Of a stretch of 21,638 nucleotides of DNA, positions 1 to 8,829 are shown piece by piece; the stretch's first letter is position 1; every line of letters begins with the position of its first letter. Position numbers and translations under genes: made by a program. Source of the stretch: Hyphomonas sp. UBA5111 (lineage in GTDB: Bacteria; Pseudomonadota; Alphaproteobacteria; Caulobacterales; Hyphomonadaceae); NCBI GenBank assembly GCA_002414505.1, contig DHZF01000092.1, forward strand, positions 17,144 to 38,781, written 5' to 3'. The notes beneath the pieces were generated by a model. It was not told the origin of the DNA. It ran no database searches and saw only the letters and a program-made list of their open reading frames with translations.

Positions 1-23
1 CTTTACCCGAATGGAGGTAGAGT

Positions 24-1850
24 ATGTGCGGAATTGTTGCGATCACAGGAACAGACACGGTGGCCGGTCGCCTCGTTGATGGCCTGAAGCGGTTGGAATA
101 CCGGGGCTATGACAGTGCAGGCATTGCCGTCATGGCCGGGGATGCCATTGAGCGGCGCCGGGCCAGTGGCAAGATCGTCAATCTCGAAGCCCTCATGGCG
201 GACATGCCGGTGGACGGGCCGACCGGGATTGCCCACACACGTTGGGCCACGCACGGGAAGCCAAACGAGACCAATGCCCATCCGCACATGTCGGGCAAGG
301 TTGCGATCGTGCATAACGGCATTATCGAGAATTTCCGCGAACTGCGCGAAGACATGCAGGCGCAAGGCCGTACATTTGAGTCCGAAACGGACAGCGAAGT
401 CATCGCCCAGATGATCGACCAGAACATGGCTGATGGCATGGACGCTGTCGACGCGTTCGAAGCGGCGCTGAAGAGACTGTCCGGTGCATTTGCCATTGCC
501 GCCATCTTTTCCGACAAGACGGACCTGCTGATCGGCGCGCGCAAGGGCAGCCCGCTGGTGCTCGGTTATGGCGAGGGCGAGATGTTTCTCGGCTCCGATG
601 CCATTGCGCTGGCCCCGCTCACGCGGGACGTGACCTATCTGGAAGAGGGCGATTGGGTCATCCTGACGCCGGATAGCTATGATATCCGTAATGCCAATGG
701 TGACCGCGTGAACCGCCCGCGTGTGAAATCGGCCGTGAATGAAGGCCTGATCGAACGTGGCGAGTACGACCATTTCATGCTGAAGGAAATCCATGAGCAG
801 CCGGAATCGCTCGCCCGCTCCATTCTGCCCTATATCGACCAGGCCACGCAGACGCTAAATCTGGGCGAAGTGGCCGACGAAATGTTTGCCCGGGCTGACC
901 GCGCCGTCGCGATCGCATGTGGCACGGCGTATTATGCTGCCCACACTGCCAAATACTGGTTCGAGCAGAAGGCGAAATTAGCACTGGAAACCGATATTGC
1001 GTCGGAATTCCGGTACCGCGAGCCGGTTCTGCCGCAGACCGGTCCGGCGATGTTCGTCAGCCAGTCCGGCGAGACGGCCGACACGCTGGCGGCCCTGCGC
1101 TATTGCCGTCAGAACGGCACGCCCGCCGTTGCCGTCGTGAACGTGCCTGAAAGCTCGATTGCGCGGGAGGCCGCCGCCATTGTGCCGACCCATGCCGGTC
1201 CGGAGATTGGCGTCGCTTCGACAAAGGCCTTCACCGCGCAACTTTCTGTTCTGGCCGTTCTGGCGGTGAACGCCGCGAAGGCCCGCGGACATTTGCTGCC
1301 AGGGGATGAGGTCGCTGCGGTCAAGAGCCTGCTGGCTCTGCCGCGCAAGGTGACTGAAGCGCTGGAGGCCCAGGACGGGATCCGCGAAATCGCGCAGACA
1401 TTGGCTCCGTGCCACGACGTGTTGTTCCTGGGGCGTGGACGATACTATCCGCTGGCGCTGGAAGGCGCCCTGAAGCTGAAGGAAGTGTCCTATATCCACG
1501 CCGAAGGCTATGCCGCCGGTGAATTGAAGCATGGTCCGATCGCGCTGATCGAGAAGGGATTGCCCGTTGTTGTCGTGGCACCGAAGGACGAGTTGTTCGA
1601 AAAGACGATTTCGAACGTCGAGGAAATCCGGGCCCGCGGCGCACGTATCATCCTGATCTCGGACGATGCCGGCATCAAGGCCGCTGGCAACCGCGCCGAT
1701 CATGTCATTCGCCTGCCCGATGGCGACGATATCAGCCTGCCGATCCTCGCGGCTGTGCCGCTGCAATTGCTGGCCTATCATGTGGCCGTGGCCAAGGGCA
1801 CAGATGTCGACCAGCCTCGCAACCTCGCCAAGTCAGTGACGGTCGAGTAG
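24..1850 (+). CDS. glmS: glutamine--fructose-6-phosphate aminotransferase (isomerizing)
   Basis: Makes glucosamine-6-phosphate from fructose-6-phosphate and glutamine in the cytoplasm, the first step towards UDP-GlcNAc for peptidoglycan, LPS and other glycans. The 608 residues match the usual family length of about 609. The protein begins MCGIVAI, which places the Ntn-type glutaminase nucleophile Cys directly after the start Met. The N-terminal half is a class II glutamine amidotransferase domain (GIAHTRWATHG, HNGIIEN). The C-terminal half holds two SIS sugar-isomerase domains (SQSGETADT near residue 350, then ELKHGPIALIEKG near 500). The conserved C-terminus DVDQPRNLAKSVTVE is intact, including the catalytic Lys603. 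A GGAGGT ribosome binding site lies 6 bases before the ATG. It is the first gene in the window and is followed after 66 bases by the dTDP-rhamnose genes. A decayed partial homologue lies at 9335-9523. Confidence 0.97.
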   Translation: MCGIVAITGTDTVAGRLVDGLKRLEYRGYDSAGIAVMAGDAIERRRASGKIVNLEALMADMPVDGPTGIAHTRWATHGKPNETNAHPHMSGKVAIVHNGIIENFRELREDMQAQGRTFESETDSEVIAQMIDQNMADGMDAVDAFEAALKRLSGAFAIAAIFSDKTDLLIGARKGSPLVLGYGEGEMFLGSDAIALAPLTRDVTYLEEGDWVILTPDSYDIRNANGDRVNRPRVKSAVNEGLIERGEYDHFMLKEIHEQPESLARSILPYIDQATQTLNLGEVADEMFARADRAVAIACGTAYYAAHTAKYWFEQKAKLALETDIASEFRYREPVLPQTGPAMFVSQSGETADTLAALRYCRQNGTPAVAVVNVPESSIAREAAAIVPTHAGPEIGVASTKAFTAQLSVLAVLAVNAAKARGHLLPGDEVAAVKSLLALPRKVTEALEAQDGIREIAQTLAPCHDVLFLGRGRYYPLALEGALKLKEVSYIHAEGYAAGELKHGPIALIEKGLPVVVVAPKDELFEKTISNVEEIRARGARIILISDDAGIKAAGNRADHVIRLPDGDDISLPILAAVPLQLLAYHVAVAKGTDVDQPRNLAKSVTVE

Positions 1851-1856
1851 CCTCAA

Positions 1857-1884
1857 TTGCTGTTCATGCAGTTCGTGCTATAGC
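1857..1884 (+). promoter_or_regulatory. possible weak promoter before rfbC
   Basis: In the 66-base gap after glmS, TTGCTG (1857-1862) stands 16 bases before TATAGC (1879-1884), a rough sigma70-like pair. Read-through from glmS is equally possible because no terminator hairpin is visible in the gap. This is a weak pattern match only. Confidence 0.2.
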
Positions 1885-1916
1885 CCCGAATTGCCAAATC
1901 CTGTCATACGCGGGGA

Positions 1917-2501
1917 ATGATGCCGTTTGAATTCAAGCCAGATGCATTGCTGCGTGAGGTCATCCATGTCCGCGCGCAGAGATTCGGAGACGCCCGTGGG
2001 TGGTTTGCCGAGACGTTCCGCGCAGATATGTTCGCGGCTGCCGGAATCCCCGGTCCCTTCGTGCAGGACAATCATTCCCGGTCTGCTGACAGGGGCACGA
2101 TCAGGGGGCTGCATTTCCAGGCCGACCCGCATGCGCAAGGCAAGCTGGTCCGGTGCGTGAAGGGCCGCATCCTGGATGTGGCCGTGGATATCCGGAAGGG
2201 TTCGCCCCGTTTTGGCAAGGCCATGGGCGTCGAACTGACCGCCGAAGGCGGCGAACAGCTGTTCATTCCGCGCGGCTTTGCACACGGGTTCTGCACCCTC
2301 GAAGACGATACCGAAGTCGTCTACAAGACGGATGCCTATTACGCGCCGGACCATGATTGCGGCATTGCGCATGACGATCCTGCGATTGGCATCGACTGGC
2401 CCTTCCCGCCATCTGTGCGCATCCTGTCCGACAAGGACCAGAAACTTCCCCGTCTCGCAGAGATCGCGGAGTTGGCCTCAGCAGGCGAGGGCGAGCGATG
2501 A
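1917..2501 (+). CDS. rfbC: dTDP-4-dehydrorhamnose 3,5-epimerase
   Basis: Third enzyme of dTDP-L-rhamnose synthesis. It epimerises C3 and C5 of dTDP-4-keto-6-deoxy-glucose. The 194-residue cupin-fold protein carries the family signature QDNHSRSADRGTIRGLHFQ, whose His is the catalytic base. Further family motifs follow: KLVRCVKGRILDVAVDIR, IPRGFAHGF and a C-terminal DDPAIGIDWP. Two ATG codons are adjacent (1917 and 1920). The nearby GGGGA sits too close to the first, so the second may be used, and the difference is one residue. Its stop overlaps the rfbB start in an ATGA, so the two are probably translationally coupled. It opens the rfbCBDA operon. Confidence 0.95.
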   Translation: MMPFEFKPDALLREVIHVRAQRFGDARGWFAETFRADMFAAAGIPGPFVQDNHSRSADRGTIRGLHFQADPHAQGKLVRCVKGRILDVAVDIRKGSPRFGKAMGVELTAEGGEQLFIPRGFAHGFCTLEDDTEVVYKTDAYYAPDHDCGIAHDDPAIGIDWPFPPSVRILSDKDQKLPRLAEIAELASAGEGER

Positions 2502-3547
2502 CCTGGCTGGTCACCGGGGGTGCGGGCTTTATCGGCTCGGCGCTGTGCCATTACCTGGCTGGGGAAACGGATCAGAAAATCGTCGTCGTGGACAAGCTGA
2601 CCTATGCAGGCAACCGCGCGTCCATCGAAAGCCTCGAAGCCGAGGGTCGACTCGACCTGATCGAGGCCGACATCATGGACGCGCCGCGAATGGCCCGCAT
2701 CGTGGAAGAGACCGCACCCGAGGCAATTTTCCATCTTGCGGCCGAAACCCATGTCGACCGGTCGATTGATGGCCCGGCCGCCTTTGTTGCGACCAATGTC
2801 GCGGGCACCTGCGCCATGCTGGAGGCGGCGAGGGCCTTTCATGACGAACTGGAAGGACCGCAAAAGGCGGCGTTCCGGTTCATCCATGTTTCGACGGATG
2901 AAGTGTTCGGGTCGCTCGGGGATGAGGGGGCGTTCCGTGAAACCACGCCTTATGCGCCGTCCTCACCCTATTCGGCCAGCAAGGCAGGCGCCGATCACCT
3001 CGCACGTGCCTGGCACCATACCTATGGCTTGCCGGTAATTGTTTCCAATTGCTCCAATAATTACGGACCTCGCCAGTTCCCGGAAAAGCTCATTCCCCTG
3101 ATGATCCTCAAATGCCTCGCCGGGGAGACATTGCCTGTATATGGCAATGGCGCCAATGTGCGGGACTGGCTGCATGCGGAAGATCATGCCCGCGCATTGC
3201 TGCAAATGGCGAAGCGCGGCGTGCCCGGAGAAACCTATTGTGTCGGCGGCGGTGCGGAACGCACCAACATCCAGATCGTCGAGACGATTTGCGCTCTGAT
3301 GGACGCGCGTCGTCCGGACAGCGCCCCGCACAAACGCCTGATCGAATTTGTCAAAGACCGACCCGGTCACGATTATCGCTACGCCATTGATGCAGGAAAG
3401 ATCGCTGGCGAGTTGGGATGGGCCCCGGCCCGCGATTTCGAGACGGGCCTTGCCGAAACCGTGGATTGGTACATTGCCCATCCGGAATGGTGGAGGCCGC
3501 TGCAGGATCGCGTATATGCGGGTGAGCGTCTGGGAACGCAGGCATGA
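2498..3547 (+). CDS. rfbB: dTDP-glucose 4,6-dehydratase
   Basis: Second enzyme of the dTDP-L-rhamnose pathway. It converts dTDP-glucose to dTDP-4-keto-6-deoxy-glucose with tightly bound NAD. The 349-residue extended SDR protein has the Rossmann motif TGGAGFIGS at residues 6-14, AAETHVDRSI, STDEVFGSL and the catalytic YSASK (YxxxK). GNGANVRDWLHAEDHARAL and the RPGHDYRYAID motif are typical of RmlB. ATGA overlaps at both ends, with rfbC upstream and rfbD downstream, point to one polycistronic message. Confidence 0.96.
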   Translation: MTWLVTGGAGFIGSALCHYLAGETDQKIVVVDKLTYAGNRASIESLEAEGRLDLIEADIMDAPRMARIVEETAPEAIFHLAAETHVDRSIDGPAAFVATNVAGTCAMLEAARAFHDELEGPQKAAFRFIHVSTDEVFGSLGDEGAFRETTPYAPSSPYSASKAGADHLARAWHHTYGLPVIVSNCSNNYGPRQFPEKLIPLMILKCLAGETLPVYGNGANVRDWLHAEDHARALLQMAKRGVPGETYCVGGGAERTNIQIVETICALMDARRPDSAPHKRLIEFVKDRPGHDYRYAIDAGKIAGELGWAPARDFETGLAETVDWYIAHPEWWRPLQDRVYAGERLGTQA

Positions 3548-4428
3548 GCGAAATCCTCGTGATCGGAAAATCCGGGCAGATGGCCCAGGCTCTGGCACAT
3601 GCCGGAGCAGCAGATATGCATTGCGCCGGGCGCGAGGAAGCGGACCTCCTGAATGCGAACGCGATGGCCACAGCGCTCGACGCGTACACACCTCGTATCG
3701 TGATCAATACCGGCGCGTATACAGCCGTGGACAAGGCCGAGTCCGAACCGGATTTGTGCCGGGCGCTGAATGTGGATGCGCCGGCCGCGCTGGCGAAGCT
3801 GTGCCATGAGCGCGGCATCCCGTTGGTTCATCTGTCGACCGATTGCGTGTTTGATGGCGAAAAGCTCACGCCTTACCTGCCGCAGGATGCGACATCTCCC
3901 GTTGGTGTATATGGCCAGAGCAAGCTGGATGGGGAGTTGGCCGTCCGCTCGGCTGCGCCCCGCTCGCTCGTCATGCGGGTGTCATGGATATTCTCGCATT
4001 TCGGCAGCAATTTCGTGACCACGATGCTCAGACTCGCGGCGACGCGAGACGAGGTTTCGGTGGTGGACGACCAGTATGGCTGTCCCACCCACGCGCCAGC
4101 ATTGGCAGAAGCGCTGCTTCAGATCGCGCACAAGGCGGACAGGCCCGGCTTTGGGGATTGGGGAACTTATCATCTGGCAGGGGCCGGGGAGACTGACCGC
4201 GCAAGCATGGCGCGCCAGATCTTCGAAGCCAGTGCGCGGCATGGCGGACCCGTGGCGAAGGTCAAGGGAATCCCGACCAGCGCCTATCCGACGCCGGCCC
4301 GCCGTCCGCTGAACGCCCGGCTCGACATGTCGGACACGACGCGTGTATTTGGGTCAACACTGCCCGTCTGGACGGAGGGGCTCGAAGATACTGTCCGCGT
4401 ATGGGTCAGGGAGTTGAGATCATCATGA
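3544..4428 (+). CDS. rfbD: dTDP-4-dehydrorhamnose reductase
   Basis: Final enzyme of dTDP-L-rhamnose synthesis. It reduces the 4-keto group of dTDP-4-keto-L-rhamnose with NAD(P)H. The 294-residue SDR protein has the RmlD nucleotide-binding motif IGKSGQMAQAL, then NTGAYTAVDKAES, STDCVFDG and the catalytic VYGQSKLDGE (YxxxK). The C-terminal half has PTHAPALAEAL and RRPLNARLD, normal for RmlD. It is coupled to both neighbours by ATGA overlaps. Confidence 0.95.
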   Translation: MSEILVIGKSGQMAQALAHAGAADMHCAGREEADLLNANAMATALDAYTPRIVINTGAYTAVDKAESEPDLCRALNVDAPAALAKLCHERGIPLVHLSTDCVFDGEKLTPYLPQDATSPVGVYGQSKLDGELAVRSAAPRSLVMRVSWIFSHFGSNFVTTMLRLAATRDEVSVVDDQYGCPTHAPALAEALLQIAHKADRPGFGDWGTYHLAGAGETDRASMARQIFEASARHGGPVAKVKGIPTSAYPTPARRPLNARLDMSDTTRVFGSTLPVWTEGLEDTVRVWVRELRSS

Positions 4429-5294
4429 AGGGTATCATTCTGGCAGGAGGGGCCGGCAGCCGCCTGCACCCTGTAACGCGCGGCGTCTCCAAGCATTTGC
4501 TGACGATCTATGACAAGCCGCTGATCTACTACCCCATCGCGACGCTGATGCTGGCCGGCATTTCCGAAATTCTGCTCATTTGTACGCCGGAGCACAGCCA
4601 GTCCTACAAGAGCCTTCTTGGGGATGGGCGGCAGTGGGGGATATCCATTTCCTATGCCGTTCAAGCCGATCCTAATGGGCTCGCGGAAGCCTTTCTCATC
4701 GGACGTGATTTCATTGACGGCCAGCCTTGTGCTCTGGCCCTGGGCGACAATATTTTCTATGGCGCCGGCCTGTCCGGACAGCTGCAGGAACTTGCGAGAC
4801 TGGAGCATGGCGCCGCAGTTCTGGCCTATCAGGTGAGCGATCCCCAGCGTTTCGGCATTGTCGAGCTGGACGCCGACGGCAAGCCGCTCTCGCTGGAAGA
4901 AAAACCCGAAAAGCCGCGTAGCAACTGGGCCATTCCAGGCCTCTATTTCTACGGCCCGGACGTGGTTCAGGTCGCCGAACAGGTTACACCTTCCGCGCGG
5001 GGCGAGCTTGAGATCACCTGCGTGAATGAGACCTATTTCAAGCGGGGCGATCTCAGGGTGAGCCGACTACAGCGCGGCACGACCTGGCTTGATGCAGGCA
5101 CGTTCGACAGCATGCTGGAGGCGTCGCATTTCGTTCAGACGGTAGAGAAACGACAGGGATTGAAGGTGGCCTGCCTGGAGGAAGTCGCCTGGCGCCGCGG
5201 CCTGATTACCGATGCGGAGATGCGTGAGCGCGCAGACGAGTTCAAGAACGAGTATCGCGACTATCTCCTGGGCTTGCTGGACACGCGCTCCTGA
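4425..5294 (+). CDS. rfbA: glucose-1-phosphate thymidylyltransferase
   Basis: First enzyme of the dTDP-L-rhamnose pathway. It joins glucose-1-phosphate and dTTP into dTDP-glucose. I place the start at 4425, inside the ATGA that ends rfbD, because the protein then begins MKGIILAGGAGSRLHPVT, the canonical N-terminus. An in-frame ATG at 4401 would add eight residues unrelated to the family. The 289-residue length is standard. Family motifs include the sugar-nucleotide pyrophosphorylase signature near the start, ALGDNIFYG, LEEKPEKPRSNWA and WLDAGTFDSMLEAS. It closes the rfbCBDA block; the next gene starts 37 bases on. Confidence 0.96.
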   Translation: MKGIILAGGAGSRLHPVTRGVSKHLLTIYDKPLIYYPIATLMLAGISEILLICTPEHSQSYKSLLGDGRQWGISISYAVQADPNGLAEAFLIGRDFIDGQPCALALGDNIFYGAGLSGQLQELARLEHGAAVLAYQVSDPQRFGIVELDADGKPLSLEEKPEKPRSNWAIPGLYFYGPDVVQVAEQVTPSARGELEITCVNETYFKRGDLRVSRLQRGTTWLDAGTFDSMLEASHFVQTVEKRQGLKVACLEEVAWRRGLITDAEMRERADEFKNEYRDYLLGLLDTRS

Positions 5295-5331
5295 ACCAGC
5301 CTATCTCCAAAGGGTAGCGGAAGGTTCGCAA

Positions 5332-6258
5332 ATGGCCAGTTATGACCTGAAAGACATCGAAGCCCGGATCGAGGCCAGTCTGGCCGAGAAGGGCCCCCGG
5401 CTCGGCAAGGAGCTGGCGCAGGATTTGTACGATGTGCCAAATCTTGCTCTGTGGCAGGCCTGTTACCAGAGCCGTAAGCTGCACGTGTCCCATTTCGCCA
5501 GTTATTACCTCCGCTTCGATATTACGCGCGATGATCAAGTGCGGCTCAGCCCGTCCATCCTGCGGGATTTCCTGTCATTCACCCTGTTCGGCCTGCCGGG
5601 GCAGAGGGACAAGATGATTGAACGGCAGGGTACCTTGTCAAACATGCACCGGGAAATCAGCCGCGAGAAACTGTCGGTGGCCCAGGCCGTGATGAAGCAG
5701 GTTTTCGTGACGTTGGGCCGCGATATCCGTAGCCAGCTCTGCGCCTTCATTGCCGGGGATCTGGCTTACTATCTGGCGCACAATGAGCCGCGCGAGCATG
5801 TCGCCAGCGGCGAGATGGTCAAGGGCTCCGACATAGATATCATCATCATCCTCAGTGAATCCCTGCCGGACGATGTTCAGGAGCGGATCGACACTGAAAT
5901 GACCGCGCTGAAGAATTTTTACCTGCGCCATCCGGAGTACCGGCACGAGATCGATTTTATCTGCAAGCGCAAATCGGTGATGGAGCGCCAGTTCCAGTAT
6001 TCTGATATTCACGACAAGATCGCCAGCAAGATTGCCTATGAATCCATGTTCCTTGGCGGATCGCTGACGCTGTATATGGAAGTGCGCGATGCGATGGTCC
6101 GGACCGGCGTGGACCGGCTGATCGAGGCTGATTTCGACCACGCGCTCAAAGACCGGAAATATGCCATGCACAAGCTGCTGGAAGCGCATAATGACACGAT
6201 TGATGAAGAGACGCGGTCGCTGTTCTATTTCTCTCAGGAGCGGGTCGAGTTTTCCTGA
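5332..6258 (+). CDS. nucleotidyltransferase-fold protein of unknown function
   Basis: A 308-residue protein that I cannot assign to a named family. The centre reads IAGDLAYYLAH, then KGSDIDIIIIL, with Asp167 and Asp169. About 40 residues later comes HEIDFI with Asp208. A DxD on a hydrophobic strand followed by a third carboxylate on another strand is the pattern of DNA polymerase beta-like nucleotidyltransferases. The usual h-G-[GS] element would be AGD here, an imperfect match. No signal peptide or membrane segment is visible. The start at 5332 follows GGAAGG by seven bases; an in-frame upstream ATG at 5212 lies inside rfbA and its extra 40 residues look like shadow translation. The position 37 bases after rfbA suggests co-transcription. 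A possible scrap of a second copy lies at 9571-9618 beside a glmS relic. Substrate and role are unknown. Confidence 0.75.
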   Translation: MASYDLKDIEARIEASLAEKGPRLGKELAQDLYDVPNLALWQACYQSRKLHVSHFASYYLRFDITRDDQVRLSPSILRDFLSFTLFGLPGQRDKMIERQGTLSNMHREISREKLSVAQAVMKQVFVTLGRDIRSQLCAFIAGDLAYYLAHNEPREHVASGEMVKGSDIDIIIILSESLPDDVQERIDTEMTALKNFYLRHPEYRHEIDFICKRKSVMERQFQYSDIHDKIASKIAYESMFLGGSLTLYMEVRDAMVRTGVDRLIEADFDHALKDRKYAMHKLLEAHNDTIDEETRSLFYFSQERVEFS

Positions 6259-6275
6259 CAGACTGAGGGAAATGT

Positions 6276-6305
6276 TTGCCCCTTCTTTATCTTTCGGGTG
6301 AAATA
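6276..6305 (+). promoter_or_regulatory. possible promoter before the subtilisin gene
   Basis: The 102-base gap after the nucleotidyltransferase gene has an AT-rich patch. TTGCCC (6276-6281) is followed 17-18 bases later by TGAAATA (6299-6305). It is the only sigma70-like candidate I see in this gap. The match is modest, and no terminator precedes it. Confidence 0.25.
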
Positions 6306-6360
6306 TTTCTTTCAAACGCCAGGCGCGGGAAAACAACGTGCCGCTCTGTGAGGAATGTGC

Positions 6361-8829
6361 ATGACCCTGCTTCGTCCCAAAAAGCACGTAAAACCTGTCC
6401 CGCGCTCGCTTTTGGCGATTGCCATGCTGAGCGTCTCCGTGGTGGCGCTGGGCGCCTGTGCCGGCGGGGGAGGCGGGGGCAGTTCCGCCGTCACGCCCTT
6501 GCCGCCCCCTCCTCCGCCACCTCCGCCCCCACCCCCGCCTTCGAACCCGTTCCCGGATTCGATTGCCGCGCCGGAACAGTTCGAAACCCGAGAATATAAT
6601 GCGACCGTTGGGTTGCCGATGATTGGTGCGTCTGCCGCTTATGCGCTTGGCGCGACCGGCCAGGGGCAGATGGTGGCCGTGATCGATACTGGCACCGAGT
6701 CCGACCATCCCGATCTGGAAGGCGCCGTCGTGCAGATGTTCGATGTTTGCGCGGCGACGGCCTGTTCAGGCTATGACGCAGCAGGCGAGCGGATCACGAT
6801 CACCCGCCAACCCGGAGATATCGACACTGAAGGCCATGGCACATTGGTAACAGGTGTCATCGCTGCGCGTCGGCAGGACGATTTCAACAGCACGCTCGAC
6901 GACAACACCTTCAATGGCATTCAGGGCACGGCCTATGAGGCGTCCGTCCTCGACATTCGCGCAGATTCCCCCGGCAGCTGCGCTCGTAGCGGCGAAGACG
7001 AAGGTTGTGTCTACAATGATGATGCCTTGGTCCGGGCGGTTGAGTATGCGGTGGCGCAGGGCGCCACGGTCATCAACATGTCTCTGGGTGGTGAGATCGA
7101 CAGCGATCCGAGACTGGAAAATGCGGTACGGGCCGCGGCAGCTGCTGGCGTTCTGGTTGTCATCTCGGCTGGCAATGACGCCGAACCGGCCGGAACCGAC
7201 GAGGATGGTAATGCCACAGAAGCCGTAGGCGAACGCCCGACCGAACCCGCCTATATTGCGGGCGAGGCTTCCTCGCTCGGGCGCGTGGTGGCCGTGGGTG
7301 CGGTGGACCCCGACGGCTTCCTGTCAGACTTCTCCAACCGGGCCGGCACTTCTGCGCAGAATTTCTACCTGCTCGCGCCGGGAGAAGACGTAATCTCGAC
7401 CGGGCCGGACGATGATGTGGCACTGCCGGGGGATCCGACAAATGATGCTGACAATGAGGGCGACTATTATCGGATATCCGGAACGTCGTTCGCGGCTCCC
7501 TATGTGGCCGGCGCGCTCGCGCTGCTTCTGGATGCGTTTCCCAATCTGCAGTCACAGCCGGAAGTGGCGCTGCAGATCCTGCTGGATACGGCCACGGACT
7601 ATGTGGACACATCTGCCGACATCATCACGGGCGAGGCCGCTGGCGTCGGCACGGACAGCGTTTCCGGCGTAGGCCTGATGAACCTCGAAGAGGCCTTCCG
7701 GCCCCAAGGCCAGCAGAACCTCGATTTCGGCATGGAGAAGGTCAGCTTTACCGAAGCGCTTGCGCCGAGCGGCGGGGCCTTTGGGGACTGGGCAACCCAT
7801 TCCGGCGCGTTCAACAAGCTCGTTTTCCAGGACAAATACCAGCGCGGCTTCCGCCTGAACGCGGACGCGATCATGGCTACCTTGCCACAGGATACGCTGG
7901 GATCGCGGTTGGTGAATTTCGAGACGCGGGCCGACTGGGCGGCGGGAGATTCCTATGCCGTGAATGCCGGCGGCATGTCGTTCAGTTGGGCACAGGCGCG
8001 TCTGCAGGATGATCCGACGGCGCCCTATCAGGAAGATCCGCAATCGACCTTCCAGATGCGCTACAGCTTTGGCGAGAGCCAGGTGGAGCTTGGCCGGGGC
8101 GGATCCCTGACGCATCTGGCACCGGACATTTCCCTGCTCAACGAACCGGGCGTCGGCAATGCCTTCTCGACCGGCGGCGCCTGGGCAAAATTCAGCCATG
8201 CCGTGACGGACGATCTTGTGATGGACATTTTCTCTGCCGAACAGGGCGGACGCAGCCAGTCCGGCTTCATGTTTGGCCGCGACGCACATGACTGGTCCGT
8301 ACGCGTCGGCGCATCCTTCATCGCGGATGAGGACACGGCCCTCGGCGGTACGCTGCAGGACCGCTTCGGCGCACAGGACCAGACAGAGATGACGGCTTAC
8401 TCACTGGAGAGCGCATGGTTTGCCGGGGCTGGCTGGATCGTCTCTTCGGGACTGGAACTTGCCAGCGTCGACCTGCCTGGTGTGGACGCCGAAGGCATCT
8501 GGACCAGTCGCTGGTCGGTTGGCGCAGACCGCGCGCTCGGCGAAGGGCGGGTGCATTTCATCATGGCCCAGCCGCGACGCGCTGAGACAGGATACCTCAA
8601 TCTTGACGCCCCGATCGGGGTGGATCTGAATAGCCAGTTGATTCGAGGCCTCGTGCAGGCGGACCTGACGCCGAGTGGTCGCCAGATCGACTTCGAGACA
8701 CGTTACACATTCGGACTGACCGACACATGGTCCGGCGAGGCGGCGGCCGTGGTGTCCACATCGCCGAACCATATTTACGGAGCCGAAGACCAGGAGGCGC
8801 TGTGGATGCGGCTGTCGACGCCATGGTAG
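6361..8829 (+). CDS. lipidated subtilisin-like serine protease, probable autotransporter
   Basis: An 822-residue S8-family protease predicted to be exported and anchored to the outer membrane. The N-terminus is a lipoprotein signal with lipobox LGAC (Cys33), followed by six Gly and, after a short spacer, thirteen consecutive Pro (residues 48-60), an apparent stiff linker. The subtilase domain shows the full triad: Asp109 in VIDTGTESDHPDL, His159 in EGHGTLVTG and Ser376 in GTSFAAPYVAG. Asn272 in SAGND fits the oxyanion hole. From about residue 450 to the end the sequence alternates like outer-membrane beta strands and finishes in Trp, as autotransporter-type barrels often end in an aromatic residue. 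NalP and SphB1 have comparable lipobox-protease-barrel architecture. I choose ATG 6361 because GTGAGGA stands upstream at normal spacing; ATG 6355 would overlap it. The barrel assignment is inference. Confidence 0.88.
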   Translation: MTLLRPKKHVKPVPRSLLAIAMLSVSVVALGACAGGGGGGSSAVTPLPPPPPPPPPPPPPSNPFPDSIAAPEQFETREYNATVGLPMIGASAAYALGATGQGQMVAVIDTGTESDHPDLEGAVVQMFDVCAATACSGYDAAGERITITRQPGDIDTEGHGTLVTGVIAARRQDDFNSTLDDNTFNGIQGTAYEASVLDIRADSPGSCARSGEDEGCVYNDDALVRAVEYAVAQGATVINMSLGGEIDSDPRLENAVRAAAAAGVLVVISAGNDAEPAGTDEDGNATEAVGERPTEPAYIAGEASSLGRVVAVGAVDPDGFLSDFSNRAGTSAQNFYLLAPGEDVISTGPDDDVALPGDPTNDADNEGDYYRISGTSFAAPYVAGALALLLDAFPNLQSQPEVALQILLDTATDYVDTSADIITGEAAGVGTDSVSGVGLMNLEEAFRPQGQQNLDFGMEKVSFTEALAPSGGAFGDWATHSGAFNKLVFQDKYQRGFRLNADAIMATLPQDTLGSRLVNFETRADWAAGDSYAVNAGGMSFSWAQARLQDDPTAPYQEDPQSTFQMRYSFGESQVELGRGGSLTHLAPDISLLNEPGVGNAFSTGGAWAKFSHAVTDDLVMDIFSAEQGGRSQSGFMFGRDAHDWSVRVGASFIADEDTALGGTLQDRFGAQDQTEMTAYSLESAWFAGAGWIVSSGLELASVDLPGVDAEGIWTSRWSVGADRALGEGRVHFIMAQPRRAETGYLNLDAPIGVDLNSQLIRGLVQADLTPSGRQIDFETRYTFGLTDTWSGEAAAVVSTSPNHIYGAEDQEALWMRLSTPW

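Noticed and set aside
978..1781. A 267-codon open frame on the - strand inside glmS
   Set aside because: Shadow of the strongly conserved glmS coding sequence on the other strand.
6500..6542. C-rich repeat tract considered as a possible microsatellite or regulatory repeat
   Set aside because: It is in frame and simply encodes thirteen Pro with mixed codons, so it is a protein linker and not a pure DNA repeat.
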